NCBI RefSeq assembly: GCF_041346945.1
Contig: NZ_CP166850.1
Span: forward strand, 2,294,001 to 2,358,000
DNA: 64,000 nt
Reading direction: 5' to 3'
Source of the DNA: Amycolatopsis sp. cg9
Lineage (GTDB): Bacteria > Actinomycetota > Actinomycetes > Mycobacteriales > Pseudonocardiaceae
Shown: positions 59,029-64,000 of the stretch, in pieces
Layout: every line of letters starts with the position of its first letter
Position numbering within the stretch: position 1 is the first letter of the stretch
Position numbers and translations under genes: made by a program
Notes under the pieces: model-generated
Told to the model about the DNA's origin: nothing
The model's database searches: none
The model's input: the letters and a program-made list of their open reading frames with translations, nothing else

Positions 59029-59514
59029 TCACTTGGTCGAGTCGGCTCCGCAGGCCGCGCTGCCGAGCGCGCGGCGGAGGTCTTCGTTCATCCCTGCGAG
59101 CCGCTCGGTCAGGTCGGTGACGCGCTCGTCGTCCCAGCCGCCGAGCGCCTTCTCCATGAACTCGAGGTAGTTGGCACGCCAGCGGGCGAGCTCGGCCCGG
59201 CCCTTTTCCGACACGCTCACCAGCGACGCCCGGCCGTCTTCGGGCGCGGGACGGCGGTCGACCAGCCCGGCGGCGGAGAGCTGGGCGATCTGCCTGCTCA
59301 CCACGGAGAGGTCGACGAACCGGCGTTTCGCCAGCTCGGACGGCCTCGCCTCGCCGTTCTTCGCCAGGTCCGAGAGCAGCATCGCGGCCGCCGGGTGCAG
59401 CCCCGGCTCGCTCTGCCAGGCCTGCATGATCCAGGCGTGCTGGAGCTGGGAAGCGGTCTTCAGCTCGCGCATGAGCTCGACCCGGACGTCATCGTCGGTG
59501 TCGTCGAAGCCCAT
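59029..59514 (-). CDS. MarR-family transcriptional regulator
   Basis: A 161-residue winged-helix protein. HPAAAMLLSDLAKNGEARPS, the recognition helix VDLSVVSRQIAQLSAAGLVD and the wing RRPAPEDGRASLVSVSEKGR are standard MarR. ATG 59514 follows GGGAGGTT. Upstream, TTGTGCAATACAA (59530-59542) is a short inverted repeat overlapping the expected promoter, a candidate autoregulatory operator. The MFS gene downstream is the likely target. Confidence 0.9.
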   Translation of the reverse strand: MGFDDTDDDVRVELMRELKTASQLQHAWIMQAWQSEPGLHPAAAMLLSDLAKNGEARPSELAKRRFVDLSVVSRQIAQLSAAGLVDRRPAPEDGRASLVSVSEKGRAELARWRANYLEFMEKALGGWDDERVTDLTERLAGMNEDLRRALGSAACGADSTK

Positions 59515-59836
59515 CGGAACCTCCCTTAGTTGTGCAATACAAGTTTATTGCCGGACGCTTGCTCAGGGCAACCATCCGGCCGGTGAGGTCGCCCACGCCG
59601 TGACCGGGGGAAATACACCCGGTCGGAGCAACAATGCGGGCAAAAGGCCGCCCGGCGGCTACCCTGCGGACGGGCCGTGCGCGCGGCGCGTTCGAGTGAC
59701 GTTGAGTGACGAGGTGGCAGCAGTGGCGATGGACCCAGGAGGCGGCCGTGAGCGGAATTGCCGTCTTCGCGCCCGGGTCGGCGGTGCATGATCGGGTGCC
59801 GCCCCGCAACCGTCCCCGACCCGTGAACCCCCACCC
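59515..59836. other. Gap between marR and the first flavohemoglobin gene
   Basis: This 322-bp divergent spacer holds the marR ribosome site, the TTGTGCAATACAA repeat and, near the right end, a short GTG frame with AGGAGG. The middle (about 59560-59700) shows no gene or strong hairpin. Promoters for both directions are expected here. Confidence 0.5.
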
Positions 59837-59840
59837 ATGA
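59748..59840 (+). CDS. Possible 30-residue leader ORF coupled to the flavohemoglobin gene
   Basis: AGGAGG (59737-59742) lies five bases before GTG 59748. The frame encodes VSGIAVFAPGSAVHDRVPPR followed by a Pro/Arg-rich tail and ends in a TGA that overlaps the flavohemoglobin ATG as ATGA. The larger gene has no ribosome site of its own, so translation probably depends on this leader. The peptide matches no family I know. Confidence 0.45.
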   Translation: MSGIAVFAPGSAVHDRVPPRNRPRPVNPHP

Positions 59841-61012
59841 CAGCCGACTCGGTCAGCCCGCTCCCCAGGTCTTCCTCGCCGCGCGAGGCCCCCGCCGCCG
59901 TCGTGGCGATGGTCCGGCTCATCCGCGAGAGCTGGGCCAAGTCCGAGCCGTACATCGCGGACATCTCGCAGTTCTTCTACGGGATGCTGTTCACCCTCGC
60001 CCCGACCACGCGCGACTTCTTCCCCATCAACATGGAGATCCAGCGCGGCCGGCTGGTGCGCGCGCTGGTGCACATCGTGCAGATGGTGGACCGGCCCGAC
60101 GACCTGGCGCCGTTCCTGCGCCAGCTCGGCCGCGACCACCGCAAGTTCGGCGTGGTGCCCCGGCACTACGAAGCGGTCGGGACGGCGTTGCTCGCGTCGC
60201 TCAAGAACCACCTCGGCCGGGAGTGGACGCCCGAGGTCGAACGCGCGTGGGCCGAGGCCTTCACCATCGCCGCGCGGGCCATGCAGGACGCCGCCGCGGC
60301 CGACCAGAACCCGCCGTCGTGGCAGGCCACCGTGGTCGAGCACCGGCGGCTGACCTGGGACCTCGCGCTCGTCCGGCTGCTGCCCGAGCAGCCGGTGCCC
60401 TACCACCCCGGGCAGTACATGAGCGTCGAAGTGCCGCAGCGGCCGCGGCTGTGGCGCTACCTCTCCCCGGCGAACGCGCCGCGCGAGGACGGCGGCATCG
60501 AGTTCCACGTCCGCGCGGTCGACGGCGGCTGGGTCTCCCGCGCCATCGTCAGCCACACCCAGCCCGGCGACGTCTGGCGGCTCGGCCCGCCACTCGGCAG
60601 GCTGACAGTCGACCGCGAAGCGTCACGGGGAGTGCTGATGATCGCCGGCGGGACCGGCGTCGCGCCGCTGCGCGCGATCCTCGACCACCTGGCGCTGTGG
60701 GGCGAGAACCCCAAGACGCACCTCTTCTACGGCGGCCCGGCCCGCGAGAACCTCTACGACCTCGAAGAACTGCGCGCGCTCGCGGCCACCAACCCGTGGC
60801 TGACCATCTCGCCGGTGGTGGAGCGCGGCGGCGACGTCCCCGGCTTCGAGCAGGGCACGCTGGCCGAGGCCGTTACGCGCTACGGCGCCTGGCCCGGCCA
60901 CGACATCCTCGTGTCCGGTTCGCCGGCGATGATCCGCGCGACGGTGTCGCGCATGCTCGTGGCGGGCAGCGCACTGGACCAGATCCAATACGATCCGTTC
61001 ACGATCGACTGA
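59837..61012 (+). CDS. Flavohemoglobin-like globin-reductase (first copy)
   Basis: A 391-residue protein. Globin domain residues ~20-155: IADISQFFYGMLFTLAPTTR and LGRDHRKFGVVPRHYEAVG, the latter with the probable proximal His. FAD domain: GQYMSVEVPQRPRLWRYLSP (RYLS in place of RxYS). NAD domain: VLMIAGGTGVAPLRAILDHL and ILVSGSPAMIRAT. The length and RYLSPAN motif fit the mycobacterial type II flavohemoglobins (Rv0385-like) rather than the canonical Hmp type. Canonical Hmp detoxifies NO; type II proteins may act on other substrates. ATG 59837 overlaps the leader stop. Confidence 0.9.
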   Translation: MTADSVSPLPRSSSPREAPAAVVAMVRLIRESWAKSEPYIADISQFFYGMLFTLAPTTRDFFPINMEIQRGRLVRALVHIVQMVDRPDDLAPFLRQLGRDHRKFGVVPRHYEAVGTALLASLKNHLGREWTPEVERAWAEAFTIAARAMQDAAAADQNPPSWQATVVEHRRLTWDLALVRLLPEQPVPYHPGQYMSVEVPQRPRLWRYLSPANAPREDGGIEFHVRAVDGGWVSRAIVSHTQPGDVWRLGPPLGRLTVDREASRGVLMIAGGTGVAPLRAILDHLALWGENPKTHLFYGGPARENLYDLEELRALAATNPWLTISPVVERGGDVPGFEQGTLAEAVTRYGAWPGHDILVSGSPAMIRATVSRMLVAGSALDQIQYDPFTID

Positions 61013-61260
61013 TTCCCGTAACAGCGGAAAGGCAATACTCCTGTCCGGTGAACATTCACTTTAACTGATCGTTTTCACGCACCGCCAGATCGAGTTGACC
61101 GCTTGTGGCCAAATTGGTCCGTTCGAGCGGGACCGCGCGGAATCGCGCGCATCTGCACGGGAATGCGCCTAGAGTCGGGAACCCTCGGGGGCGGCACCGC
61201 GACAGCGACGCCGCATGGACGGCGCTTTTACCTGTGCACGACTGGAGATTACCGTTCCCG

Positions 61261-62436
61261 ATGAATGCTGAATCCGTGAAGATCTCCACGCTGCCCGAGA
61301 CACTTCCTGTTTCGGCTGTGGAAGGTCGCGAACTCGCTCGATTGATTCGTGAAAGTTTTGCGGCCATCGAGCCGAGAGCCGACGAACTGGCGCAGTACTT
61401 CTACGGCGCGTTGTTCGTGATCGCCCCCGATTGCCGCGACCTGTTCCCGGTCACCATGACGACCCAGCGGAGCAGGCTGCTGCGCGCGCTCGTGTACGTG
61501 GTGCAGATGGTGGACCGGCCCGACGAGCTGGTCACCTTCCTCGGCCAGCTGGGCCGCGACCACCGCAAGTTCGCCGTCGTCTCCCGCCACTACGACGCCG
61601 TCGGGCTCGCGCTGATCTCGGCGCTCAAGCGGTTCCTCAAGGAGAAGTGGACGCATGAGGTCGAGGCGGCGTGGACGTCGGCGTACGGCCTCATCGCCAA
61701 GACCATGCGGGAGGCGGCCCAGGCGGAGACCGGGCCGGCGGCGTGGTCGGCGACCGTGCTGGAGCACCGGAAACTCGCCCGCGACGTCGCACTGGTGAAA
61801 GTGCGCACCGAGGGCCTCCTGCCGTACCGCGCCGGCGGGTACGTCAGCGTGGAAGTGCCGCAGCGGCCCCGGTTCTGGCGGTACCTGTCGCCGGCGAACA
61901 CGCCCCGCGGCGACGGCCAGCTCACGTTCCACGTGCGCGCGGTGCCCGGCGGCTGGGTCAGCGGCAGCATCGTCAACCACACCCGGCCGGGCGACGTCTG
62001 GCGCCTCGGACCGTCGATGGGCGCGCTCAACGTGCGGCCGACCACCACCAAGCGGCGGCTGCTGATGATCGGCGGCGGCACCGGGATCACGCCGCTGATG
62101 GCGATCCTCGACGACCTCGCGCGCTGGAAGCGGAACCCGCCGGTGCACCTGTTCTTCGGCGGCCGAAGACCGGAGGACCTGTACGCGCTGGACGAGCTGC
62201 GCCGGATGGCGGCGACGGCCAAGTGGCTGACCGTCACGCCGGTGACCGAAGAAGGCGCGGTGGCCGGCGGCGACCGCGGCACGCTCGCGCACGCGGTGAC
62301 CCAGCGAGGCTCGTGGAAGAACCACGACGTCCTCGTTTCCGGCTCGCCGCCGATGATCCAATCCACCATCGCCAAGCTGCTCGCCAAGGGGATCGACCTG
62401 GAGCGAATATCGTACGACCCGTTCACCTTGGACTGA
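61261..62436 (+). CDS. Flavohemoglobin-like globin-reductase (second copy)
   Basis: A second 391-residue protein of the same plan, plainly a tandem paralogue: YFYGALFVIAPDCRDLFPVT, LGQLGRDHRKFAVVSRHYDA (proximal His), VEVPQRPRFWRYLSPANTPR (FAD) and RLLMIGGGTGITPLMAILDD (NAD). The last part, HDVLVSGSPPMIQST and ISYDPFTLD, mirrors the first copy. ATG 61261 has GGAG 14 bases upstream; GTG 61234 is an in-frame alternative. The 248-bp spacer has no gene. Base use before the gene is AT-richer than usual here. Confidence 0.9.
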   Translation: MNAESVKISTLPETLPVSAVEGRELARLIRESFAAIEPRADELAQYFYGALFVIAPDCRDLFPVTMTTQRSRLLRALVYVVQMVDRPDELVTFLGQLGRDHRKFAVVSRHYDAVGLALISALKRFLKEKWTHEVEAAWTSAYGLIAKTMREAAQAETGPAAWSATVLEHRKLARDVALVKVRTEGLLPYRAGGYVSVEVPQRPRFWRYLSPANTPRGDGQLTFHVRAVPGGWVSGSIVNHTRPGDVWRLGPSMGALNVRPTTTKRRLLMIGGGTGITPLMAILDDLARWKRNPPVHLFFGGRRPEDLYALDELRRMAATAKWLTVTPVTEEGAVAGGDRGTLAHAVTQRGSWKNHDVLVSGSPPMIQSTIAKLLAKGIDLERISYDPFTLD

Positions 62437-62455
62437 GCGCGCTATCGTCGCCGAT

Positions 62456-63172
62456 ATGGAGACGACGATTCCGGTTTCGGACGGCACGATCGGCGGTTAC
62501 CTGGCGGAACCCGCAGGCGACGGGCCGCACCCCGGCGTGGTGCTCATCCACGACGCTTTCGGGCTGAGCCAGGACACGAAGAACATCACCGACCGATTCG
62601 CCGCCGAGGGGTTCCTGGCGCTCAGCCCGGACATGTATTCGCGCGGAGGCATGCGCCGTTGCGTGCGCCGGGTTTTTTCGGACATGTTCGCCAACCGGGG
62701 ACGCAGCTTCGACGACATCGAGGCGTCCCGCGCGCTGCTCGCCGCGCGCCCGGACTGCACGGGCCGGATCGGCATCGCCGGCTTCTGCATGGGCGGCGGT
62801 TTCGCCCTCGTCGCGGCGGCCCGCGGGTTCGACGCGTCGGCGCCCTACTACGGGCAGCTGCCGAAGAACCTGTCGGTGCTCGACGACGCCTGCCCGGTCG
62901 TCGCCAGCTTCGGCAAGAAGGACTTCTCGCTGCGCGGCGCGGCGGCGAAGCTCGAGACGGCGCTGACCGAGCGCGACGTCCCGCACGACGTCAAGGAGTA
63001 CCCGGGCGCGAGCCACGGGTTCGCGAACAAGGTCGACGTCGCGCCGCCGCTGAACCTGCTGCTCAAGGTCGTCGGGTTCACCTACCACCACGAAGCGTCG
63101 GAAGACGCGTGGCGCCGAGTGACGTCCTTCTTCGGCGAACACCTGCAGCAACCGGCCCGACCTTCGCACTGA
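62456..63172 (+). CDS. Dienelactone hydrolase family protein
   Basis: A 238-residue alpha/beta hydrolase. The nucleophile is Cys in GIAGFCMGGGFALVAAA; the Asp lies in VASFGKKDFSLRG and the His in YPGASHGFANK, the Cys-Asp-His triad of dienelactone hydrolases. ATG 62456 lies 19 bp after the second flavohemoglobin and could be co-transcribed. Such enzymes open lactone or ester rings in aromatic breakdown. No catechol-pathway genes are adjacent, so the substrate is open. Confidence 0.9.
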   Translation: METTIPVSDGTIGGYLAEPAGDGPHPGVVLIHDAFGLSQDTKNITDRFAAEGFLALSPDMYSRGGMRRCVRRVFSDMFANRGRSFDDIEASRALLAARPDCTGRIGIAGFCMGGGFALVAAARGFDASAPYYGQLPKNLSVLDDACPVVASFGKKDFSLRGAAAKLETALTERDVPHDVKEYPGASHGFANKVDVAPPLNLLLKVVGFTYHHEASEDAWRRVTSFFGEHLQQPARPSH

Positions 63173-63238
63173 GCCGAACGGATCAGCGAAATCGTCGAAC
63201 GGCGGTAGTTCGTTGACCGTTGTGCCCGAATCGCCTTA

Positions 63239-63250
63239 TGGTCTAGACCA
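63239..63250. promoter_or_regulatory. DasR-responsive element upstream of the chitin monooxygenase
   Basis: TGGTCTAGACCA is the exact 12-bp core of the dre consensus (full ACTGGTCTAGACCACT; here ATGGTCTAGACCACAT-like flanks). It lies 67 bp before the start codon. Confidence 0.88.
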
Positions 63251-63316
63251 CATCTTCCCCGGATGTGCTCGTTCGTCCTCCCCCCGGAACAGAGCTGTTC
63301 CCCCTCGAGGAGCCGA

Positions 63317-64000
63317 AATGACCTGGAAACGAAAGCTCTTCGCGGCCGCTGCCGGTGCCCTGCTGGCGCCGGTGCTGGTCGTCGTCCTCCCCGCGGCCAC
63401 CGCGAGTGCCCACGGGTACATCTCCGACCCGCCCAGCCGGCAGGCCAACTGCGCGGCCGGGAAGGTCCCGAACTGCGGCGAGATCATCTACGAACCGCAG
63501 AGCGTCGAAGGCCCGAAGGGGCTGCGCAGCTGCAACGGCGGGCTGTCCCAGTTCGCCCAGCTGAACGACGAGTCGAAGCCGTGGCCCGCGAAGTCCGTCG
63601 GCAGCACAGTGACGTTCAACTGGGTGTTCACCGCCCGCCACTCGACGACGAACTACGAGTACTACGTCGGCAACACGCGCGTCGCGGTCTTCAACGGCAA
63701 CAACCAGCAGCCGCCGCCGACGCTGTCGCACACGGTGAACCTGGCCGGGTACTCGGGCCGGATCAAGGTGCTGGCCATCTGGAACATCGCGGACACGGCC
63801 AACGCGTTCTACAGCTGCGTCGACCTGCAGGTCGGCGGCGGTGGCACGACCCCGCCGCCCACCACCACGCCGCCCCCGACCACGACCCCGCCGCCCACCA
63901 CGACCCCGCCCCCGACGACGACCCCGCCGTCGACCGGCACGTGGTCGGCGGGCACGGCGTACAAGGCGGGCGACGTCGTGACGTACAACGGCGTGAGCTA
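63317..64000 (+). CDS. Chitin-active lytic polysaccharide monooxygenase (AA10), truncated by the window end
   Basis: At least 228 residues, running off the window. ATG 63317 follows GAGGAG. The signal peptide ends ...TASA, exposing His1 of HGYISDPPSRQANCA, the first ligand of the copper histidine brace; the second His is in FTARHSTTNYEYYVG. The AA10 domain spans to about residue 175. A PPPTTT linker (repeated four times) leads into WSAGTAYKAGDVVTYNG, the start of a CBM5/12 chitin-binding module. It cleaves crystalline chitin oxidatively. A dre site upstream predicts DasR control. Confidence 0.93.

Noticed and set aside
59726..59789. A second small frame beginning ATGGACCCAGG near the flavohemoglobin.
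   Set aside because: It uses a different frame from the ATGA-coupled one, has no ribosome site before its ATG and ends without contact to the next gene.
63845..63935. Tandem DNA repeat of CCGCCGCCCACCACCACG type.
   Set aside because: It encodes the PPPTTT linker of the AA10 monooxygenase and needs no separate explanation.
1..64000. tRNA, rRNA, integrase, transposase or riboswitch of a known class.
   Set aside because: No cloverleaf-like GGTTCGA-type arms, conserved rRNA blocks, DDE/tyrosine recombinase motifs or recognisable riboswitch cores were seen by reading; a covariance-model search would settle RNA genes.

Overview
The window is about 70-75% G+C by eye. It uses GTG and TTG starts freely and packs genes into 4-bp-overlapping operons. 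F420/FMN luciferase-like oxidoreductases, PPOX proteins, DasR-type dre operators and SigE/ECF sigma factors are present. Together these point to a filamentous actinomycete of the Pseudonocardiaceae type, with Amycolatopsis or a close relative as the best guess (inference; no rRNA, tRNA, phage, transposase or CRISPR was seen). It reads as chromosomal, with a mix of housekeeping genes (fba, pyrE, clpB, nagA) and accessory catabolic and stress modules.

Layout. 1-8.4 kb: a truncated glycosyltransferase, an FAD/NAD(P)-binding protein, a luciferase-like monooxygenase, an MFS exporter, a membrane diguanylate cyclase and a TetR regulator. 8.5-13.4 kb: a secreted lipase, then DUF3151 and fba on the minus strand with a membrane protein and a Phd/PIN toxin-antitoxin pair lodged between them. 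13.5-20.5 kb: F420-type oxidoreductase, aldo/keto reductase, then SDR, PPOX, Baeyer-Villiger monooxygenase, PF10118-type hydrolase and an iron-sulfur flavin reductase, which resembles a lipid or ketone catabolic cluster. 20.7-25.9 kb: SigE-type sigma factor, nagA behind a dre site, DedA, a GlcD-type FAD oxidase and PPOX. 26-31.2 kb: MarR, an MFS pump carrying surface-type beta-sandwich repeats, a YceI protein carrying the same repeat, a second DedA and a VOC protein.

31.3-39.6 kb: a sugar-import operon (binding lipoprotein, permease, ATPase, PfkB kinase, P-loop kinase, SDR) in which all five junctions overlap by exactly 4 bp. It is divergent from a LacI repressor across a 24-bp perfect palindrome and is followed by a LacI paralogue without a DNA-binding domain and a GH76 enzyme. 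39.6-43.9 kb: a molybdopterin oxidoreductase, a secreted GH5 enzyme, a SpoU-type methyltransferase and DUF2784. 44.0-48.5 kb: an Asp23/AmaP-type envelope-stress operon led by an ECF sigma factor and a zinc-finger-Asp23 fusion, with divergent csbD. 48.6-54.9 kb: pyrE, an ABC exporter pair, SDR and two proteins of unknown function. 55-64 kb: clpB with a HAIR-like site, MFS, MarR, two tandem flavohemoglobin-like genes, a dienelactone hydrolase and, behind a second dre site, a chitin-type lytic polysaccharide monooxygenase cut by the window end.

The most notable signals are these. (1) The sigma/zinc-finger/Asp23 operon, into which a repeat has apparently inserted to create a 50-codon ORF that still overlaps both neighbours by ATGA. 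(2) The MFS-repeat/YceI pair. (3) A dispersed hairpin family with core CACTTTC-N4/5-GAAAGTG, one copy of which lies inside a kinase gene. (4) Two DasR-type sites tying nagA to the chitin monooxygenase. (5) The HTH-less LacI paralogue. (6) The tandem flavohemoglobins with a short coupled leader ORF.
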